Notes: generated by a model from the letters alone, not told the origin. Shown: positions 52,581-62,224, counted from the first letter of the stretch. The stretch is 64,000 nucleotides of DNA from Bacteroidetes bacterium GWF2_40_14 (GCA_001769195.1 MEOK01000020.1:1-64000); one strand, 5' to 3'. Translations and numbers: made by a program.

Positions 52581-55500
52581 TTAGAATTTTATGGAAGCGC
52601 CGAACATTACCGATTTAGTAATAGGATATCCGGTTGAGCTTACTTCAGGATCCCATCCTTTAGGGAAATGACTGAAGGTAAAATAATCCTGCAGTGAAAC
52701 ATACACTCTCAGTTTTTTAACTCCCACTTTTTCCAGACCAAGATTAGGGAACGAATAACCCAGGGTTATATTCTTGATTCTGAAGTACGATCCGTCTATC
52801 AACCAAAAATCTGATGCAGCATAGTTATTGGTTTCACCTGTTCTTGACAACCTTGGATACTGAGCTGCTGAATTTTGTTCAGCGGTATTGTAGTTGCTCC
52901 AGTATTTGTCAACAATTATCCCCGGAACATTGTACCAGTCTCCGCGAATAGGAGTGACCATATCTGATGTGAGCATAGATTTTTTCTTACCCACACCCTG
53001 GAATGCAACCATAAAGTCTATCCCTTTATAATCAAGATTAATGTTTCCACCATAATTATACCTTGGGAGAGAACCGCCCAGCAATACCCGGTCATAGGTA
53101 GCATCAATTTTTCCGTCAGGTATCCCCGCGGGACCGCTTATATCTTTGTACTTAATATCACCAGCTTTCACTGCACTCGATGTAACTGCAGATGAGGAGA
53201 CATCTGTTGCGGTCTGAAATATACCATCGCTCAAATATCCGTACCACTCTTTATATTCACTTCCTTCTCTGACCATCAGATTGTTACTTAATACCTGAGT
53301 GCCCTCCATATTACCCATAACGGTTTTGTAGTCAGAAAGATTTAACGATATGCTGTAATTAAAGTCACCAAGCTGATTATTCCAGTTCAGATCTACATCC
53401 CAACCATTGGTACTCATTATACCTGCATTCTGATCTGGATCGGAATAACCCATATAATTAGGAATCTGAAGCTTAAGCAACATATCCTTAGTCTGTTTCC
53501 AGTAATAGTCTCCTGTAAATCGAAGATGGTCATTCAAAAAGTTGATTTCCAAACCTAAGTCGGCAGTCTCCGTGGTTTCCCAAGAGATATCAGGCACTGC
53601 CAGCTGATATGCAGAAGCACCCTGAACAGGAACAATAGTGTTTTCCATATATAAGGTAGGGCTGTTGAAATCCAGTGTTGTCTGATATGGATAGTTTCCT
53701 ATTCTTTCATTACCCAGTTGTCCCCATGATCCACGCACCTTCAGTAGTGATATCCAACTTATGTTTTCCATGAAACTCTCCTGTGACACCACCCATCCGG
53801 CAGAAACCGAAGGGAAGAAAGCCCATCTGAAATCTTTATGAAAGCGACTTGAACCATCGTAACGGAAGTTTGCCTGAAGGTAATACCGGTATTTCCAGTT
53901 GTACATCAACCTTCCAAAATATGAGTTATAGGCATTTTCATAAGCATCTCCGTTGTTGTCCTTGAATGTTCCGGGACCCGATGCCAGATACGGATATTGG
54001 ATAAGATCATATTGACCACGTGATGCCCACATATTTTCATAGTAGTAGTGATATCCTTCGTAACCCGCCATTGCATTAAAGTTGTGATTTGCAATACTTT
54101 TGGAGTAATTGGCAAAAAGCTGCGAAGTTATGGAATAGCTGTCGGCACGTGTCTCTTTAAGATCGGTTGTGTTTGTGCCGTCCAGAAAATCAGTGCTGGA
54201 AAGATCGTCCCATGCGGTATAATAAGATACCTGTTTGTTAAAATCCTTAACTTTTGCAAAATTGTAATTAGGCGCAAATATCCCGGTAATAACCAAGCCA
54301 TCAAAAGGAGTTATTTCTAAGGATAATTTACCGCCGGCCTGATATCTCGTGTCTTTTGAAGTACCGCCATACATCATTGCCCCGTATGGATTGGCTCCGT
54401 CTTTTCCACCTGCAAGACGACCATCTGAATAGATACCTGCATATACGGGAGCTGCGAATCTCATCTGATAAGAGGGGCTAAACATAGGATCTGTACTTTC
54501 TGTTCTCTTCATATTGATGTCGAGTGATGTTGAAAACCACTTAGAAATCCTGATATCGTTGTTTACACGAATTGTTGCGCGGTTCCATGAGAGATTACTC
54601 TTAAAAAGACCATCAACATCATCATAGCCAAGGCTTATTTTGGTTTTAGATTTATCGTTTCCTGTAGCTAATCCAAGCTGATGACTGTTACGGAGAGCAT
54701 AGTTTTTAAGACAAAGAGAAACCCAGTCGGTATTAGGATACAGATCACTGTTTTCTTTGTTGAGTGACCAATAGTTAGCAATAAGGTCTTTATCATAAAC
54801 AGTATATTCACCTCCGGTAGGAGTGTCGTTCCAGTTTCTCTCATTTAGGGCTTTCATATATGTAGGTGCATCTGCATATTCCGGCATTTTTGTCGGCAGG
54901 TCCATAGAAAGGCTGTAGTTATAGTCGATGCTCATACCATCACGCGATCCTCTTTTTGTTGTAATCAACACAACACCGGCAGCAGCTCTTGCCCCGTAAA
55001 TAGACGCAGAAGCTGCATCCTTCAATACAGAGATATTCTCTATGTCGGAAGGGTTTACATCATTTATACTTCCTGCAGGTACACCATCAATAATTATAAG
55101 TGGGTCACTCTCCTGAATGGATGTGATACCTCTTACCCTTATTGTACCTCCGGTTCCCGGAGCAGAACTAGAGCGTGTAACCGTAACACCAGACATTGCA
55201 CCCTGCAAGGCACTTACAACCTGAGTGTTTTGACGCGCTGTTATTTTTTCTCCGCCAATTGCAGATACGGCTCCGGTAAGATCCCTTTTCTTGGCTGTAC
55301 CATAACCAATTGTAATGACTTCGTTCAGACTTATTGCCTCTTCTATAAGGACAACATTCACTTGCCCTTTACCTGCGACATTAACCTCCTGGCTTTCCAT
55401 GCCAATGAATGATACCAAAATTGAGGCATTTGATGGAACATTACTTAATACGTAATTTCCTTTTGAGTCGGAGAAGGCTCCATTTTTTGTCCCCTTTACC

Positions 55501-55676
55501 ATAACAGATGCTCCTGGAACAGGCTCTCCTGTTGAGAATGTTATGATACCCGTTACAGTCAGATTCTGTGCCATCATATTTGAGCAGACAAGACTGCCAA
55601 ACAGCATCAGAAACATTGCGGTCCAGACCCTTCGGGCGGACTGCCATAATTCATTAGATCCAACACTTTTTTTCAT
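52581..55676 (-). CDS. SusC-family TonB-dependent transporter
   Basis: The protein is 1031 aa from the ATG at 55676; the frame opens 28 codons upstream, but a signal peptide begins only at MKKSVGSNELW. The N-terminal carboxypeptidase-regulatory-like domain (about residues 40-115, GEPVPGASVMVKGTKNGAFSD) is typical of SusC. The plug domain follows (GYGTAKKRDLTGAV, ARAAAGVVLITTKRG) and then the beta barrel. The C-terminus ends with the aromatic pattern FGASIKF. It imports the glycan bound by SusD using TonB energy. It is the first gene of the minus-strand PUL, with the promoter at 55796. Confidence 0.96.
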   Translation of the reverse strand: MKKSVGSNELWQSARRVWTAMFLMLFGSLVCSNMMAQNLTVTGIITFSTGEPVPGASVMVKGTKNGAFSDSKGNYVLSNVPSNASILVSFIGMESQEVNVAGKGQVNVVLIEEAISLNEVITIGYGTAKKRDLTGAVSAIGGEKITARQNTQVVSALQGAMSGVTVTRSSSAPGTGGTIRVRGITSIQESDPLIIIDGVPAGSINDVNPSDIENISVLKDAASASIYGARAAAGVVLITTKRGSRDGMSIDYNYSLSMDLPTKMPEYADAPTYMKALNERNWNDTPTGGEYTVYDKDLIANYWSLNKENSDLYPNTDWVSLCLKNYALRNSHQLGLATGNDKSKTKISLGYDDVDGLFKSNLSWNRATIRVNNDIRISKWFSTSLDINMKRTESTDPMFSPSYQMRFAAPVYAGIYSDGRLAGGKDGANPYGAMMYGGTSKDTRYQAGGKLSLEITPFDGLVITGIFAPNYNFAKVKDFNKQVSYYTAWDDLSSTDFLDGTNTTDLKETRADSYSITSQLFANYSKSIANHNFNAMAGYEGYHYYYENMWASRGQYDLIQYPYLASGPGTFKDNNGDAYENAYNSYFGRLMYNWKYRYYLQANFRYDGSSRFHKDFRWAFFPSVSAGWVVSQESFMENISWISLLKVRGSWGQLGNERIGNYPYQTTLDFNSPTLYMENTIVPVQGASAYQLAVPDISWETTETADLGLEINFLNDHLRFTGDYYWKQTKDMLLKLQIPNYMGYSDPDQNAGIMSTNGWDVDLNWNNQLGDFNYSISLNLSDYKTVMGNMEGTQVLSNNLMVREGSEYKEWYGYLSDGIFQTATDVSSSAVTSSAVKAGDIKYKDISGPAGIPDGKIDATYDRVLLGGSLPRYNYGGNINLDYKGIDFMVAFQGVGKKKSMLTSDMVTPIRGDWYNVPGIIVDKYWSNYNTAEQNSAAQYPRLSRTGETNNYAASDFWLIDGSYFRIKNITLGYSFPNLGLEKVGVKKLRVYVSLQDYFTFSHFPKGWDPEVSSTGYPITKSVMFGASIKF

Positions 55677-55750
55677 TAAATCTGGGTTTAGTTTATTTTT
55701 AATAATTTTTAGAGTTATATTTATAGTAATATTTACCTTTGCAAAACCAA

Positions 55751-55794
55751 ACCACACCACATTAGAGCATATATATAGTGTTGTGTAGTGTGGT
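55751..55794. promoter_or_regulatory. Candidate operator: near-perfect 11-bp inverted repeat
   Basis: ACCACACCACA at 55751-55761 and TGTAGTGTGGT at 55784-55794 are inverted repeats with 10 of 11 matches and a 22-bp AT-rich spacer. The right half lies at the predicted transcription start of susC (about 55789). A GntR-type regulator is encoded divergently at 55908, so it is the likely binder. This fits control by repression; it has not been tested. Confidence 0.5.
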
Positions 55795-55795
55795 G

Positions 55796-55825
55796 CAAAT
55801 ATATTATGAATTTTTTAATTTGCAA
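55796..55825 (-). promoter_or_regulatory. Promoter of the SusC operon
   Basis: On the minus strand TTG (55825-55823), a 19-bp spacer and TATATTTG (55803-55796) match the Bacteroidota consensus. Transcription would start near 55789, giving an untranslated leader of about 110 nt before the susC ATG at 55676. Confidence 0.6.
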
Positions 55826-55907
55826 TATCAATTACTGTTTTTTAAAGAAAACGTAATTTTTTTTAAACATATGATAATAAAACCTGAAATAAGACCAGAC
55901 AGATATT

Positions 55908-56936
55908 ATGAATTCAAAAATTGAAATTGACTTAAGTTCTCAAAAACCCGTATACAAACAACTCATTCAGTCAGTTCATGATCTTATAGATAGTAATAAA
56001 ATCAAAGAGGGTGACTATCTGCCTTCGATGAACGAATTATCTGCTGAATTGGAAATATCAAAGGAAACGGTAAAAAAAGCTTACTCTATCCTTAGAGATG
56101 AAGAAATTATAGAATCTGCCCATGGTAAAGGTTTTTTTGTAACCAACAAGGGAAAGAATACAAGGATACTATTGCTTTTCGACAAGATCAGTTCATATAA
56201 ACAAGTTCTCTACAGTTCATTTGCTGCTAATATTGGAGATAATGCAGAGATCACAATTCGTTTACATAATCAGGACATATCAGTTTTTGAACACTTTGTA
56301 GAAGAGAACCTGGATCGTTTCGATTACTATCTGGTAACCTCTCACTTTTCATTACAGCCTGAAATACAAAAAAGAGCATTAAAAATCCTCAGGAAAATCC
56401 CAAACCGAAAACTGATTCTGCTAGACAGGTATATGGAAGAGCTCCCGGGTAACTTTGGTTCGGTATATCAGGATTTCGAGAATGATATATATGACGGACT
56501 CTCCCAGGGAGCGGAGGCACTCAGAAAGTTTAAAAAGCTGAATGTAATCTCTATGCCGGGAAGTTTATATGCTCCTCTTATAGAAAAAGGGATAAAGAAG
56601 TTTTGTGATCAAAACAATATCGGTCTGGAGATACACAAAATAATAAATCCTGACAAGATTCAGAAGCAGGAGGTCTATCTGATCCTTAACAGTCAGTTGG
56701 ATTCTGAACTTATAGAACTTGTAAGGATAGCCAAGATGAAAGGATGCAAAATAGGAAAAGATATTGGGATCATATCATATAACGAATCACCTATTAATGA
56801 GATTATTCTGGATGGGCTCACTACTCTTTCTACCGATTTCAGACAAATGGGGGAGTTAGCAGCTAAAATGATCACAGATAAACCTTTTAGAAAAACAAGG
56901 TGCAATTTTCGTCTTATCAGAAGAAATTCCTTTTAG
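55908..56936 (+). CDS. GntR/LacI-type transcriptional regulator of the PUL
   Basis: A 342-aa protein. Residues 5-75 are a GntR-type winged HTH (QKPVYKQLIQSVHDLI, then LEISKETVKKAYSILRDEEII). Residues about 85-340 are a periplasmic-binding-protein-like sugar-sensing domain of the LacI/GalR kind, ending with STDFRQMGELAAKMI. This combination is common in Bacteroidota and binds a sugar effector. It is divergently placed from susC with a shared 231-bp region that holds the candidate operator. Its ligand is probably a monosaccharide from this locus, which is inferred. Confidence 0.9.
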   Translation: MNSKIEIDLSSQKPVYKQLIQSVHDLIDSNKIKEGDYLPSMNELSAELEISKETVKKAYSILRDEEIIESAHGKGFFVTNKGKNTRILLLFDKISSYKQVLYSSFAANIGDNAEITIRLHNQDISVFEHFVEENLDRFDYYLVTSHFSLQPEIQKRALKILRKIPNRKLILLDRYMEELPGNFGSVYQDFENDIYDGLSQGAEALRKFKKLNVISMPGSLYAPLIEKGIKKFCDQNNIGLEIHKIINPDKIQKQEVYLILNSQLDSELIELVRIAKMKGCKIGKDIGIISYNESPINEIILDGLTTLSTDFRQMGELAAKMITDKPFRKTRCNFRLIRRNSF

Positions 56937-56958
56937 ACTCTCTTCGTAAATATATTTT

Positions 56959-57651
56959 ATGGTTGTTTTCTTTGATCTGGATGATACTTTGGTAGACAGC
57001 GATGGTGCCCATACAAAAGCTATCAGTCAAATAATAAAAGAGTATTCATTAACCGGAGCTAATGATAGCGAGGCTATTATGCAAAGGTGGCTGGACATTA
57101 AAAATAAGTATCTTACCCTTTACTTCAATAACAAAATCAGTCTTGAACAGCAGCGTATTTCCAGAGTAACTGAGTTTTGGACCGGCCTTGGTTTAAATAT
57201 AGATGAGGAGCAAGCGGATATTATCTATAAACAGTATCACCATATTTTTCTTGATTCATGCAAACCATTTGAAGATACAATACCTCTATTGAAAAAACTC
57301 AGCTCTCAGGTCGGCAAGTTTAAATTAGGTATTATTACAAATGGCACCTCTCTCGATCAGATTTACAAACTGGAAAAGAACAACCTTATGAGTTTTTTTG
57401 ATTTTATAGTCATATCAGAAAAGGTCGGAGTATCAAAACCATCGAAAGAAATCTTTCAAATAGCAGCCCTTATGGCGGGTGTGCAGGAATCGGATTGTGT
57501 ATATATTGGAAATGACTATGATTTAGATTATATTGGCAGTCTTAATGCAGGAATGAAAGCTGTATGGCTCGACCGGAATAACTCAACAAATATACGGCAG
57601 ATGAATTCACCGGAAACTATATCTACACTTCTTCACATTTCACTTTTATAG
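56959..57651 (+). CDS. HAD-family phosphatase, YjjG-like
   Basis: A 230-aa haloacid dehalogenase-type hydrolase. Motif I is [10 protein letters not shown] (nucleophile Asp6 and acid/base Asp8), motif II is the Thr in ITNGTSLDQ (about residue 128), the motif III Lys is in SKPSKE, and motif IV is GNDYDLDY. The helical cap between motifs I and II is type C1. The closest type is YjjG/pyrimidine 5'-nucleotidase, but sugar phosphatases look similar. It lies 22 bp after the regulator gene, likely in one transcription unit. Confidence 0.88.
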   Translation: MVVFFDLDDTLVDSDGAHTKAISQIIKEYSLTGANDSEAIMQRWLDIKNKYLTLYFNNKISLEQQRISRVTEFWTGLGLNIDEEQADIIYKQYHHIFLDSCKPFEDTIPLLKKLSSQVGKFKLGIITNGTSLDQIYKLEKNNLMSFFDFIVISEKVGVSKPSKEIFQIAALMAGVQESDCVYIGNDYDLDYIGSLNAGMKAVWLDRNNSTNIRQMNSPETISTLLHISLL

Positions 57652-57678
57652 TATTTCTCTATTTTTTCCGCATTATTA

Positions 57679-57709
57679 TTTGTTGTTTAGAGCGGATTTC
57701 ATACTTTTG
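57679..57709 (+). promoter_or_regulatory. Promoter of the malic enzyme gene
   Basis: TTTG at 57679-57682, a 19-bp spacer and TACTTTTG at 57702-57709 match the Bacteroidota consensus at every fixed position. The transcript is predicted to start about 57716, roughly 37 nt ahead of the ATG at 57753. Confidence 0.75.
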
Positions 57710-57752
57710 CGACTTTTTTAGATTTTACACACATAATTTCTCAAATATATTA

Positions 57753-59039
57753 TTGATGGATTCAAATAGTTTGACAGATGCTCTAAAATACCATTCGGAA
57801 GGCAGACCGGGAAAAATAGAGGTATTACCAACAAAACCTCACAGAACACAACACGATTTATCCATGGCCTATTCTCCGGGTGTTGCAGAACCTTGTTTGG
57901 AAATTGAGAAAGATCCTCATAAGGCATATGACTATACCGCCAAAGGAAACCTTGTTGCGGTTATTTCTAATGGAACTGCAGTACTGGGGCTTGGCAACAT
58001 TGGAGCACTAGCGGGAAAACCGGTAATGGAGGGTAAAGGTCTTCTTTTTAAAATATTTGCAGATATCGACGTTTTCGATATTGAAATAAATGAATCAGAC
58101 CCACAGAAGTTTATTGCGGTGGTAAAGGCAATTTCCCCCACATTTGGCGGGATAAACCTTGAAGATATCAAGGCTCCAGAGTGTTTTGAAATTGAAGAAA
58201 AACTTAAGGAGATGCTGGACATCCCACTAATGCATGACGACCAGCATGGTACTGCAATAATTTCCGGTGCAGCACTGATTAATGCCCTCGAACTGACAGG
58301 TAAGAAAATCGAAGATTTTAAAATTGTAATAAATGGTGCCGGTGCAGCTGCATCGTCCTGTACGCGACTATATATTCATTTGGGAGCCCGTCTTGAAAAT
58401 ATTGTAATGTTAGACAGCAAGGGAGTGATATCTACCAGGCGGAAAGATTTAAACGACCGGAAACTTCCTTTTGCAACATCCCGCGGAATTGACACCCTGA
58501 AAGAGGCAATCAATGGAGCAGATGTGTTCGTAGGGCTTTCAGTTGCCGGAATTCTTACCCAGAATATGGTACGAAGCATGGCAAAAGATCCTATCGTCTT
58601 TGCACTGGCCAATCCCGATCCAGAAATTACCTATGAAGATGCAAAAGAATCACGTACCGACATTATTTTTGCTACCGGACGCAGTGACTATGCCAATCAG
58701 GTAAACAATGTACTTGGTTTCCCTTTTATTTTCCGTGGTGCTCTTGACGTACTAGCAACAACTATAAATGAGGAGATGAAGGTCGCGGCCACACTTGCAA
58801 TCGCAAGACTGACAAAGGAGCCGGTTCCGGAAGAGATAGCCGCTGCGTACAATACTTCTGAAATCAGTTTCGGACGCGACTATATTATTCCTAAACCATT
58901 AGATTCAAGACTTCTATATATGGTAGCACCAGCGGTTGCAAAAGCAGCTATGGACAGTGGTGTTGCACGTAAAGCTATTACAAACTGGGATGGTTATATA
59001 GAACAATTACATCAGCGAATGGCTGCACAGAAATCGTAA
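57753..59039 (+). CDS. NAD(P)-dependent malic enzyme, short form
   Basis: A 428-aa cytoplasmic enzyme that decarboxylates malate to pyruvate with NAD(P)H production. The N-terminal malic domain has SPGVAEPC and the metal-site segment HDDQHGTA, and the NAD(P)-binding fold has [10 protein letters not shown] (about residues 194-203). It lacks the C-terminal phosphotransacetylase-like domain of the 750-aa MaeB form. Lengths around 400-430 aa are normal for the short form, so this is not a truncation. It has its own promoter and is followed by a tRNA gene on the opposite strand. Confidence 0.93.
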   Translation: MMDSNSLTDALKYHSEGRPGKIEVLPTKPHRTQHDLSMAYSPGVAEPCLEIEKDPHKAYDYTAKGNLVAVISNGTAVLGLGNIGALAGKPVMEGKGLLFKIFADIDVFDIEINESDPQKFIAVVKAISPTFGGINLEDIKAPECFEIEEKLKEMLDIPLMHDDQHGTAIISGAALINALELTGKKIEDFKIVINGAGAAASSCTRLYIHLGARLENIVMLDSKGVISTRRKDLNDRKLPFATSRGIDTLKEAINGADVFVGLSVAGILTQNMVRSMAKDPIVFALANPDPEITYEDAKESRTDIIFATGRSDYANQVNNVLGFPFIFRGALDVLATTINEEMKVAATLAIARLTKEPVPEEIAAAYNTSEISFGRDYIIPKPLDSRLLYMVAPAVAKAAMDSGVARKAITNWDGYIEQLHQRMAAQKS

Positions 59040-59055
59040 AATGTAAATAAGGATT

Positions 59056-59131
59056 TGGAGCGGAAAACGAGATTCGAACTCGCGACCCTCAGCTTGGGAA
59101 GCTGATGCTCTACCAACTGAGCTATTTCCGC
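59056..59131 (-). tRNA. tRNA-Gly (anticodon CCC)
   Basis: A complete cloverleaf on the minus strand. The acceptor stem GCGGAAA (5' end at 59131) pairs with TTTCCGC. The anticodon loop is TTCCCAA, so the anticodon is CCC reading GGG (glycine). The D-arm AGCTCAGTTGGTAGAGC and T-arm GTTCGAATC are standard. U73 is typical of tRNA-Gly, and the terminal CCA is encoded at 59058-59056. Confidence 0.93.
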
Positions 59132-59164
59132 ATTTCTGGTGCAAATTTAAGAAAAGATGGCCGA

Positions 59165-59202
59165 TAATAAAAACAGTTTCTTCTATTTTACAAGAAGAAA
59201 CT
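59165..59202 (-). terminator. Rho-independent terminator of the M14 peptidase gene
   Basis: A perfect 10-bp stem (AGTTTCTTCT with AGAAGAAACT at 59175-59184 and 59193-59202, 8-nt loop) is followed on the minus strand by GTTTTTATT. It overlaps the end of the coding region (59183). Confidence 0.75.
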
Positions 59203-60736
59203 TGTCTACAACTCCACCAACACTATCTGCCTTCAGTCTCAACCTTAGTTTTCCATCTCTTTTCTGCCTTACTTCAGCAACCTCACTCCAGCAGTTTTTC
59301 CCATCCGGACTGACTTTGTCTGCCGGACCTACACTCCAGCTATAGATTTTATACTCCCCCTGCTTTACATCAGGAGCATAGAATATGACTTTGGCTCTTT
59401 TTGATAAAGCTTTATGAAAGAAATCTTCAAAAAATACATCGCTGTTGCCTGACGTTTTTGTCCATCTCCTTTTATTTATGATGCGAGGGTTAACAAGCAG
59501 ACGGCTGGATGTGCTTATATCTAGATAATCGCTTATTGCGTATAATGAGTTCATCCCCATTCTTGAAAGGTTCTCAACTGAAACCCAGTCACCATCTATG
59601 TTCTCCTTATAGTAGGTATAAGGAGTCTCAAAAGTAATGGCAACAGTTTTGTCACCGAACCGGTTCCACATCCACCCTTCCGGATATCTCGGAGCCATAT
59701 CAGAAAAGCTCTGGTCTTTTGATGAATAGAATGGATTCTCGTTTACTGTAAGGTTAGAAAGAAGCAGCTGGTTTTTATAAGTGACAGGGGAAGTTGATTC
59801 TGCTGTGTGTATCCAGTATGTGGCCGAATTTGCGATTTGAGAGTGCATGTTTAGAAACAGATCAAATGGTATCTCTTCTGTGAGTTCAGTGAGTATTGCC
59901 TTTAAAACCTGTATCTCCGGAGTTGTCAGCGAGTCTTCCCTGTCCCAGTTTATCTCCACGTTCACGCCTGTAGAAGAAGAACGGGAGAATCCACCTATCA
60001 CACCATCGGGATTAATCATGGGAACAATATAGAACACAGAGTGAGAGAGCAGCGATTTTGAGTATTCGCTACCCGAGGTAAGTTCATTTATCATAGCTTC
60101 CAGGTGCCAGCTGCAAGGCTGCTCACTTGGATGGGCCCTACCATGGATCCAAATCCTCTTTTTGTTTTGGTCAGGAACACTCCTGTCTGTTATTGTAAGC
60201 ATCGGGATAGATACTCCCAAATGACTTTTGCCTATCTCACGATAATCTACATATTCACATTTTCTCCATTGCTCAATCTTGTTTGAAAGACGAGAATATT
60301 TGTATGGAATGAAATGACTGATAAATACGGTATCCTGTGTGAAAATTTTGTTTACCTGTCTCTTGTTTAAGTTCTCACCCTCGTCAAAGCGGCGGAAATT
60401 AATGCCATCGTATGAGTAAAATGGTCTTATGGCCTCTGAATTTTGTATGTTCAGGAATATCTGCTTCCCTTTTACACCGTCCATCCTGAAGTAGTACCAT
60501 CTGGCACTAGGCTTAAGGGCTGTGTCTACAGGATTTAATGGGTCGAACCTGGAACTTAAATCGTAAGACAATGTTAGAATGGAGTCCTTTGCTGAGACTT
60601 TTGTCCATGTGGAATCAATCCTCCTGACCTCACCCATGCTGCCCGATTCGAATGCTGACGAAAACCTGACTTGCGAAAAAAGAAAACCACTGCTAAGTAT
60701 ACTGAGCAGTAGCAAACTAATACTTCTTATTAGCAT
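59183..60736 (-). CDS. M14-family zinc carboxypeptidase, secreted
   Basis: A 517-aa protein with a signal peptide (residues 1-21). The first third (about 25-165) is a beta domain similar to the N-terminal domain of cytosolic carboxypeptidases (WYYFRMDGVKGKQIFLNI). The M14 core has the zinc ligands His and Glu in RAHPSEQP, the third His in LNMHSQ, and the catalytic Glu in TFETPYTYY. It should remove C-terminal residues from peptides outside the cytoplasm. It ends in its own terminator. Neighbouring genes do not suggest a special substrate. Confidence 0.88.
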   Translation of the reverse strand: MLIRSISLLLLSILSSGFLFSQVRFSSAFESGSMGEVRRIDSTWTKVSAKDSILTLSYDLSSRFDPLNPVDTALKPSARWYYFRMDGVKGKQIFLNIQNSEAIRPFYSYDGINFRRFDEGENLNKRQVNKIFTQDTVFISHFIPYKYSRLSNKIEQWRKCEYVDYREIGKSHLGVSIPMLTITDRSVPDQNKKRIWIHGRAHPSEQPCSWHLEAMINELTSGSEYSKSLLSHSVFYIVPMINPDGVIGGFSRSSSTGVNVEINWDREDSLTTPEIQVLKAILTELTEEIPFDLFLNMHSQIANSATYWIHTAESTSPVTYKNQLLLSNLTVNENPFYSSKDQSFSDMAPRYPEGWMWNRFGDKTVAITFETPYTYYKENIDGDWVSVENLSRMGMNSLYAISDYLDISTSSRLLVNPRIINKRRWTKTSGNSDVFFEDFFHKALSKRAKVIFYAPDVKQGEYKIYSWSVGPADKVSPDGKNCWSEVAEVRQKRDGKLRLRLKADSVGGVVDKFLLVK

Positions 60737-60769
60737 GTGTCGGATCTATTTTGGGATAATTATATAAAA

Positions 60770-60925
60770 TTACAACTCAGTGGCTTTAATTTTTACTACC
60801 TTTCCTTTATTGGAGAAAGCAAGTTCCGAATTGTTCTTCTTCTTTTCTTGTATAAGACGTTGGAAGGAGATGTTCAAACCGTTGAGAATGTTATCTCTAA
60901 GTTCTCTAGTCTCTAATTCGCTCAT
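60770..60925 (-). CDS. Small 51-aa protein overlapping the zeta-toxin-like gene, possible antitoxin
   Basis: A short open frame of 51 codons, with ATG at 60925 and TAA at 60770-60772. The sequence starts MSELETRELRDNILNGLNIS and is highly charged, with a run of lysines in the middle. It overlaps the 3' end of the zeta-toxin-like gene by 20 nt in another frame, so it is probably translated by coupling. Small charged partners are typical of toxin-antitoxin pairs, although antitoxins of zeta toxins usually precede them. No similarity to known antitoxin families was recognised. Confidence 0.6.
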   Translation of the reverse strand: MSELETRELRDNILNGLNISFQRLIQEKKKNNSELAFSNKGKVVKIKATEL

Positions 60926-61487
60926 AATTAATTATTTTATTGTAGGTTGGTTTATTGTAAATTTTGGGCTCCATATTTTTCCCGCCCTCAGCAATCAACT
61001 CCTGCGGTATAGTGGAGTTGTTTATTATCATCCAGTACTCACAAAGCGGAATATAAAGCGAAAATAAGTTTTTTATTCCAATATCGTATCGTCTTCTTAT
61101 AACTTTTTCTTCAATATTATGTCCCCCCGATGCCACCCTCATCTTAACTCTTTCAATAGCAAGACTTGGCAGGTTTAACCAAAAAAACACCAGTGAAACT
61201 TTATATCCGTTGTCTTGTGCATACTTTATCATTATTGCATGAGTACGCGTCGCCAACGTAGTTTCAAGTGCAAAATCTGTGCCGTCGGAAATAAGATTTT
61301 TTATCCTGTCAAGCATGATTTTACCCGCCTGAATAGCAACGCTCTCCGGTTTAAAAGGAGATATTCCCCTTGCTATTTCATCTGCATTGACAAATTCCTT
61401 GCAGTTCAACATTTCTGGAAGTATTGTATATGAGGCAGTTGTCTTTCCCGCTCCGTTACATCCAGATATTATAAAAAGATTGCTCAT
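60906..61487 (-). CDS. Zeta-toxin-like P-loop kinase
   Basis: A protein of about 193 aa from the ATG at 61487; the frame also opens at a TTG at 61505. It has Walker A GCNGAGKTT at residues 9-17 and the zeta-toxin-like segments EFVNADEIARG and DFALETTLATR, where zeta toxins bind the nucleotide sugar UDP-GlcNAc. The R-rich region RVKMRVASGGHNIEEKVIRRRYD follows with the conserved GGHxV/I motif. Zeta toxins phosphorylate UDP-N-acetylglucosamine and stop cell wall synthesis. This protein could also be a harmless P-loop kinase. It overlaps the 51-aa gene downstream and follows the TIGR02757 gene by 20 bp. Confidence 0.82.
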   Translation of the reverse strand: MSNLFIISGCNGAGKTTASYTILPEMLNCKEFVNADEIARGISPFKPESVAIQAGKIMLDRIKNLISDGTDFALETTLATRTHAIMIKYAQDNGYKVSLVFFWLNLPSLAIERVKMRVASGGHNIEEKVIRRRYDIGIKNLFSLYIPLCEYWMIINNSTIPQELIAEGGKNMEPKIYNKPTYNKIINYERIRD

Positions 61488-61507
61488 TCTAGTGTTAAAG
61501 TTCAAAT

Positions 61508-62224
61508 TTAACCAATTTTTTGGTTCTTTGTAGCAGCATAAGCAAATAGGGCAAAATCACCCTTGCATGGGTCCGTCGGAAATACCTTTCTGAGAAAAGC
61601 TGTTATCTCCATTGCTGTTGTCAGATCTGCCGACCGTCTTTGAGTTATTCCCAATTCAAGTGCAGTTCTGTGAACATGTACATCAAGGGGTATAACAAGG
61701 TGGGCAGGATCAATGTTCTTCCATAGTCCAAGATCGACAACCCCGTCATTCCTGACCATCCATCGTCTGAACATATGGATTTTCTTGTTCGCAGCCTTAG
61801 GAGAGTGCGACTGTCCGAAAATATTATGACGGATATCTTCCGGTTCCAATATCTCCAAAGATGTGTTGTTATCGTAATAATACTTTAAATTTTGGCATAC
61901 TTTGGCAAACTCACTCCATTTGATGGTTCTATGCAGACTTTTATCCTCATCTCTGTATCTGCCAGTCATTACATAGTCAAAAGGTTTCCACATCATTTCG
62001 TCGAACATTCTGGTGCAATCCCTGACAATCATATCTCGTCTTCCCCAGGCAAGATGAGCAGATAAAATACCGGCAATCTCAACGTCCTGAACTGAGGCTT
62101 CGCCTGTACTTAGCTTCTCTGCAAAGAATTTTGGGAAAATTATTGGGTCATTATGAAAATATTCAGGATTATTATACTCCTCCGATAGTTTTATCAGATT
62201 ATCCTTTATCTCATCAATTGTCAT
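61508..62224 (-). CDS. TIGR02757/DUF2400-family protein
   Basis: A 238-aa cytoplasmic protein. It fits the TIGR02757 (DUF2400) family by the block GILSAHLAWGRRDMIVRDC (about 48-66) and the C-terminal HVHRTALELGITQRRSAD. The fold is predicted to be helical, and the function is unknown; some members resemble DNA-glycosylase-type helix-hairpin-helix proteins. No signal peptide or membrane segment. It is the first gene of a minus-strand set with the zeta-toxin-like gene. Confidence 0.85.
   Translation of the reverse strand: MTIDEIKDNLIKLSEEYNNPEYFHNDPIIFPKFFAEKLSTGEASVQDVEIAGILSAHLAWGRRDMIVRDCTRMFDEMMWKPFDYVMTGRYRDEDKSLHRTIKWSEFAKVCQNLKYYYDNNTSLEILEPEDIRHNIFGQSHSPKAANKKIHMFRRWMVRNDGVVDLGLWKNIDPAHLVIPLDVHVHRTALELGITQRRSADLTTAMEITAFLRKVFPTDPCKGDFALFAYAATKNQKIG

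Noticed and set aside
55677-55760. N-terminal extension of the SusC protein
   Set aside because: It places 28 residues ahead of the signal peptide and lies in the leader downstream of the predicted promoter.
57753-59039. Malic enzyme truncated by loss of its phosphotransacetylase domain
   Set aside because: Short malic enzymes of 400-430 aa are normal, and there is no remnant of the missing domain downstream.
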